Shown here piece after piece: positions 37,380 through 47,250 of a stretch of 64,000 nt of DNA. The DNA lies in assembly GCF_003838195.1 (NCBI RefSeq), contig NZ_RCBY01000016.1:1-64000 (forward strand), given 5' to 3'. Made by a program: the position numbers and the translations under genes. The notes under the pieces are model-generated. The model was not told where the DNA came from. It was given only the letters and a program-made list of their open reading frames with translations, and made no database searches. Source of the DNA: Okeania hirsuta. Its GTDB lineage: Bacteria; Cyanobacteriota; Cyanobacteriia; Cyanobacteriales; Microcoleaceae. Each line of letters starts with the position of its first letter. Positions within the stretch are counted from its first letter, which is position 1.

Positions 37380-38398
37380 TAAAATTCCCGACAATCAATG
37401 CCACTCAAACCTGGTTGAGATTTTACTACTGAAGTATAGTTTGGTTCAACTGTATTCAAATAGCCATTCTTCCACAAGTAAAAAGGACTTTTCAAACTAT
37501 TAATATATAGTTCAAACTCACAAGCTGCCACTACATCTGTTCGTAACTTCAAACCATATTTTAGTAAATGACGGATAATTTTCCGACTATCATTTGCCGT
37601 ATAAGCGAAAAAAGCCAATGGTTTTAACCATGGTTTAACTCCTAACATTCGAGTAACATAACGACTCAAACCAATACCACGGAAAAATTTAATTAGATAA
37701 TCTTTTTGTGTTCGATGTTGAGGAATTTTGTGAATTACTTCCATTGCTGGATTATACCAAATTTCCCAGCCTGCTTTTTGAATATAACTAATAGTTTCTG
37801 TATCTTCACCTGTTAACATTGAACCCGGTACTCTACCACCTAATATACATTGCTCTGGAACACTTTCTAACCATGCTTCCCGACGAACTACTAATCCAGC
37901 GGAAGGAGGTATTACCTTAATTGCAGGCTGATATAATAATGGTTGTTCTCCTCTTTCTGTGATGGCAAAAAATGATTTAATTCTGTCAAAATCAGGTGGT
38001 AGTTCTCCAGAAAAATCTCCATGAATTTGACTAGCATAAGCTCCTGCTTTTGGATATTTTTGAGCAAATTCATAAGCTGCTGCTACCCAATTTTCTGCTG
38101 GGATATTATCATCATCTAAGAAACCAATTAACGGAGAACTTGCTATTTCTACTGCTTTTTTTCTAGCAAATCCTGCACCTTGTTGTGCTTCATAACAGTA
38201 TTTTAATGGAATTTTATCCGACCAGTTTTCTTGATATCTACTAATGATTTTTTTTGTATTATCTGTGCTGTTATTATCTACAACTATAATTTCCCAAGAT
38301 AGTCCTTCTACTCCGATTTGAGCAAGTAATTTGTCTAGAACTAATGGTAATCGTTCAGCTCCATTATAAGTAGGAATTGCGATAGTAAAGTTAGCCAT
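37379..38398 (-). CDS. hpsE: Hormogonium polysaccharide glycosyltransferase HpsE
   Basis: A family 2 GT-A glycosyltransferase of 339 residues. It shows FTIAIPTYNGAERLP, the nucleotide-sugar segment IIVVDNNSTDNTKKII, the DDD metal motif GFLDDDNIPAENWV (~93), GAYASQIHGDF and the family-specific GWEIWYNPAMEVIHKIPQHR and LKPLAFFAYTANDSRKIIRH. These match the HpsE group of hormogonium polysaccharide enzymes. It is the first gene of the minus-strand run that continues through three more GT genes with overlapping stops and starts. A second HpsE-like gene is at 51861 and a fragment of that one at 43241. Confidence 0.87.
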   Translation of the reverse strand: MANFTIAIPTYNGAERLPLVLDKLLAQIGVEGLSWEIIVVDNNSTDNTKKIISRYQENWSDKIPLKYCYEAQQGAGFARKKAVEIASSPLIGFLDDDNIPAENWVAAAYEFAQKYPKAGAYASQIHGDFSGELPPDFDRIKSFFAITERGEQPLLYQPAIKVIPPSAGLVVRREAWLESVPEQCILGGRVPGSMLTGEDTETISYIQKAGWEIWYNPAMEVIHKIPQHRTQKDYLIKFFRGIGLSRYVTRMLGVKPWLKPLAFFAYTANDSRKIIRHLLKYGLKLRTDVVAACEFELYINSLKSPFYLWKNGYLNTVEPNYTSVVKSQPGLSGIDCREF

Positions 38399-38628
38399 AA
38401 TAATTAACTTTTTTTTATAAATCTTGCTATATCGATATGTACCTAATATTTTCGCAATTAGGCCACATTTTTTTTTCGTAATGTAGTAATGCAGTATAAA
38501 ATGTGATACGAAAAATCAGGATTTATATAGTATCCGGATAATTAGTCAGTAGTCAGTAGTTAGTAGTTAGTATGTAGTTGGTATTTAGTAGTTCAATAGA
38601 GCGTTGGTAAATCAACAGATGAAACCTT

Positions 38629-38894
38629 AGAGACTGTTTGTAAAAGGAATATTAAATCCAGGCGTAGTGGCGTGACACGCCTAAAATGGTGCAATAGATT
38701 TTTATTCAAATACATTAACCGTAAAGATTAGAGCATTTTTCTAATACACTATTTTAGCTGTGTCAGTCTAGTAGGGTGGGTTAGGCGACAATAACAAAGA
38801 ATCGGAACAAAAGTTTAACTTTCCGCCGTAACCCACCGAATATCGAGTATTAAGCACTCTGGCCATCTTAATCTTTAGTTTACAAACACTCTCT
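38629..38894. mobile_element. Miniature inverted-repeat element (family H)
   Basis: AGAGACTGTTTGTAAA (38629-38644) is inverted at 38879-38894 as TTTACAAACACTCTCT (15 of 16 match). The interior includes AGTAGGGTGGGTTAGGCG and its partial inverse CCGTAACCCACC. It has no reading frame. It looks like a deletion derivative of a DDE insertion sequence. Confidence 0.6.
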
Positions 38895-39172
38895 TAAAAG
38901 CCATCTGTTTCTGATACCTCTAAATATTCTACCATAGTAAGTGGTGGGTGTCACCCATCGGAGAAAATCATCTTACCAATTACCAACACCCCTCAATAGT
39001 CAATATTCAGTATTTACAGCAGATTCGGTGGTATGTGAGGTACAAACAAATATTAACGATCAACTAAAGAAAAACTTCCGAAAACTCTCCATAAATGATT
39101 TTAGGGCTACATTGCTGAAGTCAATTTTGATGGACTAATATGCACTTAGTCCTCTTGAGAGGATTTTTGTCT

Positions 39173-39291
39173 CATATCATGTCCGTTTAAAAGCGTGAGA
39201 AAAAACTTTCTTCTCCTCTTCCTTCTTTTTCCCTCCTAACTCAGTCCTCCTCCGTAGTTCTTTATAAGTATTCAACCAAACATTATATCAT
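39173..39291 (+). repeat. Repeat family B, copy 5 (right end decayed)
   Basis: Left end ATATCATGTCCG. The interior contains TTCTTCTCCTCTTCCTTC. The right end has mutated to CCAAACATTATATCATG. Confidence 0.6.
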
Positions 39292-39360
39292 GGCAAAAAT
39301 TGGAAGTCCTGGGTGACGATCGCTCTTTAATATTTAGTTAACAAACAAAAAATCTCTGAT

Positions 39361-39540
39361 ACTAAATCTTGCGCATTCTTGCTACATATTCTTGAGAGTA
39401 GGGAGTAGGGAGTAAAGTTCAAAAATATAATATATCTTGGCTTAATGCCGATAATCGTTACAAAAATTACTAAACCATTATTATTACTGAATAACTGAAG
39501 TCTTAATGAAGTATGGCATTATTTTTGGGAATTGGTATTA
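39361..39540. repeat. Repeat family E, copy 2 (partial)
   Basis: Shares TTGCTACATATTCTTGAG, GAGTAGG heptamers, AAGTCTTAATGAAGTATGGC and the right end GGAATTGGTATTA with the better copy at 53038-53230. The left terminus is lost. Confidence 0.5.
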
Positions 39541-39554
39541 ATCCCTATCATTTT

Positions 39555-39595
39555 TAGAAAAAAATAGCCCTGTCCTCATCAACTATAGGACAGGG
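39555..39595 (-). terminator. rpmB intrinsic terminator
   Basis: CCCTGTCCT (39568-39576) pairs with AGGACAGGG (39587-39595). On the minus strand this 9 bp hairpin is followed by CTATTTTTTTC. It is placed 36 bases after the rpmB stop. Confidence 0.85.
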
Positions 39596-39630
39596 TTAAA
39601 TTAGATGAGATGAGTATAAAGAAAAATATA

Positions 39631-39867
39631 TCAGCACTTATTCAAGTTAATGCCAGCGGCCTTAGCCATAGCTTGTATACCTTTGTTTTCTAAAGTTTTA
39701 ATTGCTTTAGTCGATAATCGTAGTTTGACCCAACGATTACCTTGAGGCCACCAAACTCTCTTCCATTGGAGATTTGCTTGCTGTAACTTGTGGGTGCGGA
39801 TATGGGAGTGGGAAACTGCATAGCCATTATTAGCTTTCTTTCCAGTCAATTGACATTTACGACCCAT
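39631..39867 (-). CDS. rpmB: 50S ribosomal protein L28
   Basis: A 78-residue L28: [20 protein letters not shown], then HRKL-like [40 protein letters not shown] and a C-terminal INLNKC. Length and sequence are standard for cyanobacteria. It is a single-gene unit with its own terminator downstream. It sits next to, but is not part of, the htpG transcript. Confidence 0.97.
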   Translation of the reverse strand: MGRKCQLTGKKANNGYAVSHSHIRTHKLQQANLQWKRVWWPQGNRWVKLRLSTKAIKTLENKGIQAMAKAAGINLNKC

Positions 39868-40373
39868 GATTTGTCTACCTAAATTTTTTCCACAGCCTAT
39901 CTATTATCTCAAAAATCAAAAAGTTAATCAACCTTCTTCCTTCAACTTTTGACATCCTCTCCCGTTAAATAAGAGCGATTATAACGGGAGATTCCCAAAC
40001 CTCACGATTCAGCTTTACTGCTTGAGTAGCACTTATCTAGCTTGAAAACTCCCCGACAGTACCCCAACGAGCGTCAATTTATTCTACGATCTGCAAAGGC
40101 CAAAGTGACACCTCATTGTGAGGATATCCACATTATTATAAGATAATTCTATCTGAGTATGATTTTAAGTTATACTCTTGCTAGTCTTGGTCAGTATCTG
40201 TTTTTATTTTGGTCGCGATTCATCTCCCGGTAAATTGGAGATTATACCGGGAGTCCTCAAAGCTCCATTTTAGCTAGCAGTTTTCAAATAGATAGACTAA
40301 AGTGGCCAAAGTATTCTCCTACTGCCTACTCCCGCGCACCAAAATAATTTTGTAGTCTACTTATGTAATTCGA
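39868..40373. other. Spacer with two IS605-end-like hairpins
   Basis: It contains no gene. A 9 bp hairpin CTCCCGTTA/TAACGGGAG (39959-39990) and another CTCCCGGTA/TACCGGGAG (40224-40253) lie in the same orientation 265 bp apart. The GC-richer sequence between them (AGTAGCACTTATCTAGCTTG...) resembles the guide-RNA/right-end region of IS200/IS605 elements. Confidence 0.5.
39959..40253. mobile_element. IS200/IS605-derived end pair, no transposase genes
   Basis: Two imperfectly related 9 bp-stem hairpins (see 39959-39990 and 40224-40253) bracket ~230 bp without frames. The first is followed by GATTCCCAAACCTCACGATTC, the kind of sequence found downstream of cyanobacterial tnpB genes. Probably a palindrome-associated remnant; the boundaries are approximate. 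Confidence 0.4.
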
Positions 40374-42383
40374 TCAAATTACTTTTTCAGTTAACTGAGT
40401 CAAGACCTGATTAGACCTTTCCACAAATTCTTTCATACCCTCAGCATCAAAACCTTTTTGTGCCATTAAAGCTAAATCATAAACATGATGACAGATTTGT
40501 TTAGCCAATTCTGCCGAAGGAGATTCTCCACTACCCTGAATAATACTACCTTGACTGAGATTAGCCAGATTCTGAATCAGTGGGTGAGCTGTATTTACCA
40601 CTAGAACGTGGTCTTCTGGAAATTCTGCTTTTTCCTGCTGCAACATAGCAGTCATATCTCTCAATCTTCGCATAGCTTCTGGCAGCAATACCATTGCTGG
40701 TGGAGTAGTTTTGCTATCTTCTGATTTTAATGCTTGAGCTTTAACATTTATCTTGGGTTTATTCAGCGCTTTTTCAAATAATTCTTTAATTTGTTCGCTG
40801 CGAGTTTTATTGGTAGCTGGATCGACTATTTCTGATTGATTTTCTTTGTCAATTAATGTCTCATCTAGATCGGAATCTACCCTAGAGAATTTAACATCTT
40901 GATATTCTCTTTCTAGAAAACTAATAAAGTGGGTATCAATGAAAGAGTCGAGAAATAAAACTTCTAAACCTTGATTTTTGTGCAGCTCTACATAAGTTGC
41001 TTGAGATGCAGGTTCAGTACAGTAATATACACGGTTTTCATGGCGTTCTTTATTACGTTCTAAATATTCTTTGAGAGTTGTGTAATAAAAACCTTGTTCA
41101 TCAGTATTTTTAGCATCAGAATTTTCTGGAGTTACTTCTTGCCAAACATCTTCTCCTTCTGCTTGTACTTCTACTGCTGGTTTAGCCTCAGTTTCAGTTG
41201 TTTCAGTTGAGTTAAGTTTGGCTGTAGTGCGGAAAATTATGATATCTTCTACTTGCTTTTTAAACTTATCGTCATTCAAAGCACCAAACTTAACAAATGT
41301 ACCTACATCTTGCCAACAACTGATATATTTATCTTTTTCATCACGATAAATTTCTTTCAGGCGATCGCCTACTTTTTTGGCTATATAATCGGCGATTCTT
41401 CTGACAGTTCGATTACTTAACAGGGAACTGCGAGAGACATTGAGAGGAATATCTGTACTATCAATTACTCCTCGTAAAGGCATTAAAAATTTAGGAATAA
41501 TTTCTTCACAATGGTCGGTAACAAATACTTGATTACAGAATAGTTTGATATTACCTTGGGTAACATCTACATCTGGCTTTAGTTTAGGAAAATAAAGAAT
41601 TCCATTAACAATAAAAGGATAGTCAGTATTGAGATGAACCCATAATAGAGGCTCTTCTTGGAAAGGATAAAGATGACGATATAGTTCTAGATAGTCCTCT
41701 TGAGTAACATTTTGAGTAGATTCTCGCCAGATTGCTTTGTGTTTATTAACTACTTCTTCTTCAAATTTTATTGCCACTGGCATAAAATCACAGTAGGTTT
41801 TAATTAACTGTTGAATTCGAGTAGTTTCAAGATATTCTTGTTCTTCATCTTGGAGAGTTAAGGTAATAGTTGTACCTCTTTCTGTACGAGGAGAATCTGA
41901 TAGTTCAAATTCTGGAGAACCGTCACAACTCCAATGAATCGCTTCTGCACCTTCTTGATAGGAAAGGGTATCAATTTCTACTTTTTTAGCAACCATGAAG
42001 GAGGAGTAAAACCCTAAACCAAAGTGACCAATAATTGCGTCTTCATCACCACCTTTATATTTTTCAATGAACTCTTCAGCACTGGAGAAAGCCACTTGAT
42101 TAATATATTTTTTTATTTCATCAGCGGTCATCCCAATGCCATTATCAGTAATCGAAAGAGTTTGATTATCTTTGTCTATTTTAATTTCTATTTCTGGATT
42201 AGTAACATCACCACTATACTCTCCAGTTCGAGCCACCATTTTAAGTTTAGCAATGGCATCTACACCATTAGAAACTAATTCTCTTAAGAAAATTTCATGG
42301 TCAGTATAGAGAGATTTTTTGATAATTGGAAAGATATTTTCAGTATGGATACTGATCTTACCTTTTTCTAGGGTTGTACTCAT
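40374..42383 (-). CDS. htpG: Chaperone HtpG (Hsp90)
   Basis: A 669-residue cytosolic Hsp90. The GHKL ATPase domain shows FLRELVSNGVDAIAKLK (catalytic Glu, Mg-binding Asn), ITDNGIGMT and GHFGLGFYSSFMV. The middle domain has LPLNVSRSSLLSNRTVRRIADYI with the conserved Arg. The C-terminal dimerisation part ends QVLTQLTEKVI. The Asn-Gly-Val-Asp in the first motif departs slightly from the usual N-A-S/V-D, without loss of the key residues. A flexible insert near 395-425 is Glu/Thr rich. It stands alone. No CIRCE element was seen upstream. Confidence 0.97.
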   Translation of the reverse strand: MSTTLEKGKISIHTENIFPIIKKSLYTDHEIFLRELVSNGVDAIAKLKMVARTGEYSGDVTNPEIEIKIDKDNQTLSITDNGIGMTADEIKKYINQVAFSSAEEFIEKYKGGDEDAIIGHFGLGFYSSFMVAKKVEIDTLSYQEGAEAIHWSCDGSPEFELSDSPRTERGTTITLTLQDEEQEYLETTRIQQLIKTYCDFMPVAIKFEEEVVNKHKAIWRESTQNVTQEDYLELYRHLYPFQEEPLLWVHLNTDYPFIVNGILYFPKLKPDVDVTQGNIKLFCNQVFVTDHCEEIIPKFLMPLRGVIDSTDIPLNVSRSSLLSNRTVRRIADYIAKKVGDRLKEIYRDEKDKYISCWQDVGTFVKFGALNDDKFKKQVEDIIIFRTTAKLNSTETTETEAKPAVEVQAEGEDVWQEVTPENSDAKNTDEQGFYYTTLKEYLERNKERHENRVYYCTEPASQATYVELHKNQGLEVLFLDSFIDTHFISFLEREYQDVKFSRVDSDLDETLIDKENQSEIVDPATNKTRSEQIKELFEKALNKPKINVKAQALKSEDSKTTPPAMVLLPEAMRRLRDMTAMLQQEKAEFPEDHVLVVNTAHPLIQNLANLSQGSIIQGSGESPSAELAKQICHHVYDLALMAQKGFDAEGMKEFVERSNQVLTQLTEKVI

Positions 42384-42639
42384 AATGTTTATCTATTTTA
42401 TCTATGGGAATTAATTTTACTTGAGCATTTAGGTAGTTATCCAGGTTCGTTATCTCTTGATAGATATAAAATCAGAGAAATATTCTGGCCATTTACCAAG
42501 AGACTTATTGCTCAATACTATTTAATGATTGTGATTTATTGAGTCTTTTTTTTAAACAGGGATTGCACCAAACATCTGATTCGGATTTCACTACCTAAGC
42601 AGTTTTAATATAATACCAAGGGCGATCGAGCCATACCTT

Positions 42640-42830
42640 CAACAATTAATAATTAATAATTACCTCTCCTTGAAAAGAAGAGAATTGACGCGGAGCGTGA
42701 AAATTTTTTCTTCTCTTGGTCGATTGGATATGGCGAGGAGACCTTGCCATCCCACCCTTCAGGAAGCTCCGAAGATCGACTGCTTTTTTCTCCTTTAAAG
42801 GAGAAGCTTTAAACCTTAATTATTCGGTAA
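42640..42830 (+). repeat. Repeat family A, copy 3
   Basis: From CAATTAATAATTAATAATTA to TTAATTATTCGGTAA, with TTCTTCTCTTGGTCGATTGG, GGCGAGGAGACC and TTTAAAGGAGAAGC. It contains the ACGCGGAGCGTGA insert that other copies lack. Confidence 0.75.
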
Positions 42831-43240
42831 TAGTAAGGGTAAAGAAGGAGGAAAAAGAAATAAATAAGAAAAAGGGAAACAATATATATTAATTCTATAT
42901 ATTATAAAAAGTAAGACTATTAAAGAGTTAATCTGTTGAGGAAAATCAATAATTTACAGGAATTGTCTAAATAACTCAAAAAAAATGCGCGATCGCCAGT
43001 CTATTTTACTGCTTTTTTTGTCTAAAATTATAATTTTGCCATAAGATGTTTTTTGAGCATTCTATATCAGGAACTTGCTTCTTATTATTAAGAGACTTAA
43101 TTGAAACTCCAGAGTGGCCAGATAATTATCAAAAAAAGATGTTATATCCACCTAATTATCAAAAAATTTAGAAGTTTTTATGAGCAGTCAAAAAATAATC
43201 TGAAATTCAATTTTTTAATAAAATTATATATACAAGCGGA

Positions 43241-43478
43241 ATTATTTACTATCCCTCGCGCGTGGTTCAGGGTTACACAGAAATCATATTAGAATGATCA
43301 GGCTTAAACCTTGGCAAAGACCTTTAGCATTTTTCGCTTATCTAGTTAATGATTCTCGGAAAGCTTTATCTTACTTTATCAAAAACTATAATTTGCTGAA
43401 AACTGATATAGTTGCTGCTTGTGAAATGACACTACTATTAAGCATTTTAGTTAGTCCATTTTATCTATGGAAAGTGCA
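43241..43478 (+). pseudogene. Fragment duplicated from the HpsE-like gene at 51861
   Basis: The 238 bp match 52561-52798 with only four substitutions seen (43253, plus three around 43304-43335). They encode the C-terminal signature IRLKPWQRPLAFFAYLVNDS and IVAACEMTLLL. No N-terminal GT domain is present, and the frame runs on into unrelated repeat sequence (HSRSDRFFSM...). It is a non-functional copy produced by recent duplication or recombination. Confidence 0.9.
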
Positions 43479-43570
43479 TTCCCGTTCCGACCGCTTTTTC
43501 TCCATGAATGGAGAGGATTTATACCTGAATTTTTCGGTAAAGTGACTTAATTTCTGTTTAATTAGTTTTT

Positions 43571-43714
43571 ATACCATGTCCGGATAATTAGTGATGAAAA
43601 CACTTTTTTCCCTATATCCTACCTCCTACCTCCTACCTCCTATCTCCTATCTCCTGTCTCCTGTCTCCTGTCTCCTGCCTAATTATTTATAACTGTTCAA
43701 CCGGACATGATATT
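43571..43714 (+). repeat. Repeat family B, copy 6 with heptamer core
   Basis: Ends ATACCATGTCCGG and CCGGACATGATATT. Between 43621 and 43676 lie eight heptamers that drift from ACCTCCT through ATCTCCT to GTCTCCT. Confidence 0.8.
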
Positions 43715-44125
43715 ACTCCATCCTCTGTGACTAGCGTTTGCTGCTGGGGATAGTCGCGTTCAACTTAGTCTAGAAAAACAAATTCCTTCCCTAAGTTTTA
43801 ATTTGCGTTTTTCTTGTTCAGCTACAAGTAATTTTTGCTCTTTTTTCTGATTCTGAATATCAAGACTATGACCAATAGCTACCGGGACACTACCAATCAA
43901 CTTTTTGATTGGTAAACTGCCAAAGTTTCCATCTCTAAATTAAGCCAGCAATACTACTAATTATTATAAAGCTAAACCAACTAAGAGAAATAATATGTTT
44001 TCTTAGACGAAATTTTGATGTCTAATTATTAGATATATTTTTCCAAAATAAATATTTATATCACTAATATCAACAGAAACAAGTTATTTTTAATTTGTTT
44101 TAATTTTTTTATCAAAAAATATTGA

Positions 44126-44166
44126 TTTAACCAAAATTTATCCTTTTCATATTCTTCTTTTAAAAC
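44126..44166 (+). promoter_or_regulatory. Possible Pho-box-like repeats
   Basis: TTTAACCA (44126), TTTATCCT (44137), CATATTCT (44148) and TTTAAAAC (44159) are spaced at exactly 11 bases, as in cyanobacterial PhoB boxes. The gene 97 bp downstream has two phosphate-releasing domains. The DNA is AT-rich, so chance is a serious alternative. Confidence 0.3.
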
Positions 44167-44262
44167 AATTATGGGATCATACGTTCTGTACAGATTTTTC
44201 TGAGTAATTAGTTTTTCAGGAATCAATCACACAAAACTTGATTTTTTCAATCTTAAATAAAG

Positions 44263-47187
44263 ATGACATTTACAACAAATCAACCTGCTCAAATGACAGG
44301 TCTTAACGGCTATAAAGTTAAGCCTGTTATCACCATTGGTGAAACTATTCCTGGAACTTCAGGAAATTATACTCCTCCGGGAATTCTTGATGGTATTGGA
44401 GCTTTTGAACTTGAGGAAGATACAGTTCGAGTTTTGGTTAACCACGAGTTAAGAAGCGGTGTTGGTTATGCCTATGCTTTGGCAAATGGCACTGAACTCA
44501 CAGGAGCCAGGATCAGCTATTTTGATATAGATAAGGAGACCCTAGAAGTAGTTGATGCAGGTCTTGCTTATGACACTATTATCAATCGCAATGGTGAAGT
44601 AGTAGATGACATATCTGACATAGAATTTGGAGGATTAAATCGTTTCTGTTCTTCTATCTACGTTGAAGGTAACCAGTTTGCAAGTGGTTCGGGTATCGTT
44701 GATAACATTTATTTCACAGGAGAAGAAACTTTTGGTGGAACTGAATTTGCATTAGATATTGAAAATAACACCCTTCATGCTGTTCCTTGGTTAGGAAGAG
44801 CTGGTTGGGAAAATATAACTCAGGTAGATACTGGAGATACTGACGAAGTAGGTATATTAGTGGGAGATGACCGTGAAGCAGCTCCTCTACTTCTTTATGT
44901 AGGAGAAAAAGATACAACTGAAGGAGCAGGTTTTCTAGAACGTAACGGTTTAGCTGATGGTAGTCTCTATGTTTGGGTTCCTGATGCAGAATTAGGTGAT
45001 ACTGAAGGAGAAAATGATCCAGATAGCAATCCCGATCCAGCAGGGTTTAACGGAACAGGAAACAGTGAGTCAGGAACATTTGTCGAAATTGATTATTATC
45101 GCCCAGAAGAAGCAGGAAGTGCAGAAGATACAGATGGGGATGGCAGTATTCAAGATGAACTAGGTTATGATGAAATGGGATTTGCTACCCAAACTCAACA
45201 AGATTTACTTGCGGAAGAAGCGGGTGCTTTCCAATTTTCTCGTCCTGAAGATGTAGCGACAAACCCTGCTGATGGTACGGAAGCGGTGCTAGCTTCTACC
45301 GGTCGGAGCGGTCGTTTTCCTGATGATGTTTGGGGAATAACTTATAGTGTTAACTTAGAATTTGGTGATTCAGACATCACTGCTGACCTAAAAATTCTCT
45401 ATGATGGAGATGATGCAGGAGATGGACAGTTTGCACATCCTGATTTTGGACTGCGTAGTCCAGATAACTTAGATTGGGCAGATGATGGTTACATTTACAT
45501 CAATGAAGACCGATCTATTGGAGAATTTGGAGATACATCTGGAGAGGAAGCATCTATCTGGAAGTTAGATCCAACAACTGGAGAACTGATCCGTGTTGCT
45601 CAAATGGATCGTTCAGCAGTACCAGGAGAGCCTATTCCTCAAACTGATGGAGACCCTGATGATATAGGTGATTGGGAATCTTCTGGAATTTTAGATGTTT
45701 CAAGTTTGTTCGATCAAGAACCTGGTGAGTTATTTCTGTTTGATGTTCAAGCGCACAGTCTCAGGGATGGAGTTATAGCAGAAGAAAATTTGGTACAAGG
45801 AGGACAGTTAGCTTTTCTTCAAGAGATCCCCGAACCAAGAAGTGAAGCAGTACCATTTACTCATGCTCACAATGATTATGAACATGATTTTCCTCTCTTT
45901 GATGCCCTCAGCTATGGGTTTATTAGTGTAGAATCAGATATTTGGCTCTATCCTGGCGATGACGGAAATCTACGAGTTGCTCACGATCCTGTACTAAACC
46001 CAACAACTCTCCCAACTATAGAAGAACTCTACCTCGATCCTCTACAAGATTTGAAAGAAGAGTTCGATAATGGTGGTGTTTATGCAGATGGTACACCTCT
46101 AACACTCCTGATTGATATTAAGAGTGAGGGACTGTCTACCTACCAAAGACTCCATGAAGTTTTAACAGAATATCAAGAAGAATCTCCTGGATTATTTACT
46201 ACCTATACTCAAGATGAGATGGGTAACTACACTGTTACTCCTGGTGCGGTAACTCCTATTATCTCAGGCGATCGCCCTCGGGAATTTATGGAAAGCCAAG
46301 AGGTACGTTACGCTGGCTATGATGGACGTAAAAGTGACATTGGCACTGATGCCGATCCAGGTTTTATGCCTCTAATTAGCGATAACTGGAATAATTTCTT
46401 CAGCGGAGATTTAGCTTGGGATGGCACTGGTACTATTCCTGAAGACACTGAAACGGAATTAAATCGCATTGTCTCTGAAGTTCAGGGAGAAGATAAAATA
46501 TTCCGTTTCTGGAATTTGCCTCAAGATGCTCCTAGTGTTTGGGGTCCTCTATTTGAAGCAGAGATTGATTTAATCAATACTGACGATTTGGCTGGACTTT
46601 CTAATTTTATCCAGTCTGAACTGGAAAATCAAGAGCCGTTAAATCTTGTGGGAACTGATGGCGACGATATGTTAGTAGGTCGTCAAGGCGATGATACTAT
46701 TGCTGGTTTACAGGGTGACGATCAAATTGATGGTCGTGGGGGTGATGATATTCTCCGGGGCGATCAAAATAGTCGTTCTTCTGGTAGTTCTGTAGCTGGA
46801 GATGACACTATCAACGGTGGTACAGGCGATGACCGCATCGGTGGTAAAGGTGGTGATGATCAGCTTTACGGTGATGAAGGTAATGACAGCATCTGGGGTG
46901 ATGATGGCGATGACCTCCTCCGAGGTGGTTTAGGTAACGACGTTCTCACTGGAGATGACTTCTCTGGTGGTCAAGGTTCTGATACATTTATCTTAGCTGT
47001 TGGTGAAGGAACTGATACTATTGTTGACTTTGAAGTTGGAACTGACTTCATCGGTTTAGCTGATGGTCTAATGTTTGCAGACTTGAGCTTTACTGGAAAT
47101 AGTATTATCTCAGATGAAGAGACACTCGCCGTACTCAATGGTATTGATACTACCACTTTAACTGAGAGTGACTTTATGTCTGTATAA
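44263..47187 (+). CDS. Secreted PhoX-like / glycerophosphodiesterase / RTX protein
   Basis: 974 residues. About 1-525 resemble the PhoX/DUF839 beta-propeller phosphatase family (VRVLVNHELRSGVGYAYA; FSRPEDVATNPADGTEAVLA; DGDPDDIGDWESSGILDV). About 529-790 form a GDPD/PI-PLC-like domain: FTHAHNDYEHDFPLFDAL with His534/His536, VESDIWLY, RVAHDP and LLIDIKSEG. From ~796 come calcium-binding nonapeptides (GGxGxDxxx) and a terminal region typical of type I secretion. There is no N-terminal signal peptide, as expected for RTX export. It likely releases phosphate from phosphodiesters outside the cell. No secretion genes lie nearby. The last ~110 codons are nearly identical to the second RTX gene. Confidence 0.82.
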   Translation: MTFTTNQPAQMTGLNGYKVKPVITIGETIPGTSGNYTPPGILDGIGAFELEEDTVRVLVNHELRSGVGYAYALANGTELTGARISYFDIDKETLEVVDAGLAYDTIINRNGEVVDDISDIEFGGLNRFCSSIYVEGNQFASGSGIVDNIYFTGEETFGGTEFALDIENNTLHAVPWLGRAGWENITQVDTGDTDEVGILVGDDREAAPLLLYVGEKDTTEGAGFLERNGLADGSLYVWVPDAELGDTEGENDPDSNPDPAGFNGTGNSESGTFVEIDYYRPEEAGSAEDTDGDGSIQDELGYDEMGFATQTQQDLLAEEAGAFQFSRPEDVATNPADGTEAVLASTGRSGRFPDDVWGITYSVNLEFGDSDITADLKILYDGDDAGDGQFAHPDFGLRSPDNLDWADDGYIYINEDRSIGEFGDTSGEEASIWKLDPTTGELIRVAQMDRSAVPGEPIPQTDGDPDDIGDWESSGILDVSSLFDQEPGELFLFDVQAHSLRDGVIAEENLVQGGQLAFLQEIPEPRSEAVPFTHAHNDYEHDFPLFDALSYGFISVESDIWLYPGDDGNLRVAHDPVLNPTTLPTIEELYLDPLQDLKEEFDNGGVYADGTPLTLLIDIKSEGLSTYQRLHEVLTEYQEESPGLFTTYTQDEMGNYTVTPGAVTPIISGDRPREFMESQEVRYAGYDGRKSDIGTDADPGFMPLISDNWNNFFSGDLAWDGTGTIPEDTETELNRIVSEVQGEDKIFRFWNLPQDAPSVWGPLFEAEIDLINTDDLAGLSNFIQSELENQEPLNLVGTDGDDMLVGRQGDDTIAGLQGDDQIDGRGGDDILRGDQNSRSSGSSVAGDDTINGGTGDDRIGGKGGDDQLYGDEGNDSIWGDDGDDLLRGGLGNDVLTGDDFSGGQGSDTFILAVGEGTDTIVDFEVGTDFIGLADGLMFADLSFTGNSIISDEETLAVLNGIDTTTLTESDFMSV

Positions 47188-47250
47188 CTTTCAAATACTG
47201 GTTCTACAATCAATTCTCAAGGATCAGTATTTTTGGGAATAAAATTAATC

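Larger units (their letters stand above)
38399..39554. other. 1.15 kb repeat-rich spacer between hpsE and rpmB
   Basis: Contains an AGTCAGTAGT-type simple repeat (38545-38590), inverted-repeat element H (38629-38894), family B copy 5 and family E copy 2. A 65-codon frame at 38941 has no support. Promoters for hpsE must lie in the first ~150 bases; none is obvious. Confidence 0.5.
42384..44262. other. 1.9 kb spacer with duplicated gene fragment and repeats
   Basis: It holds family A copy 3, an hpsE-like gene fragment (43241-43478), an A-type tail at ~43486-43550, family B copy 6, and AT-rich DNA leading to the first RTX gene. Small frames here are unsupported. Confidence 0.55.

Noticed and set aside
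42384-42480. CIRCE heat-shock operator upstream of htpG
   Set aside because: No TTAGCACTC-N9-GAGTGCTAA-like repeat in the sequence before the start codon.
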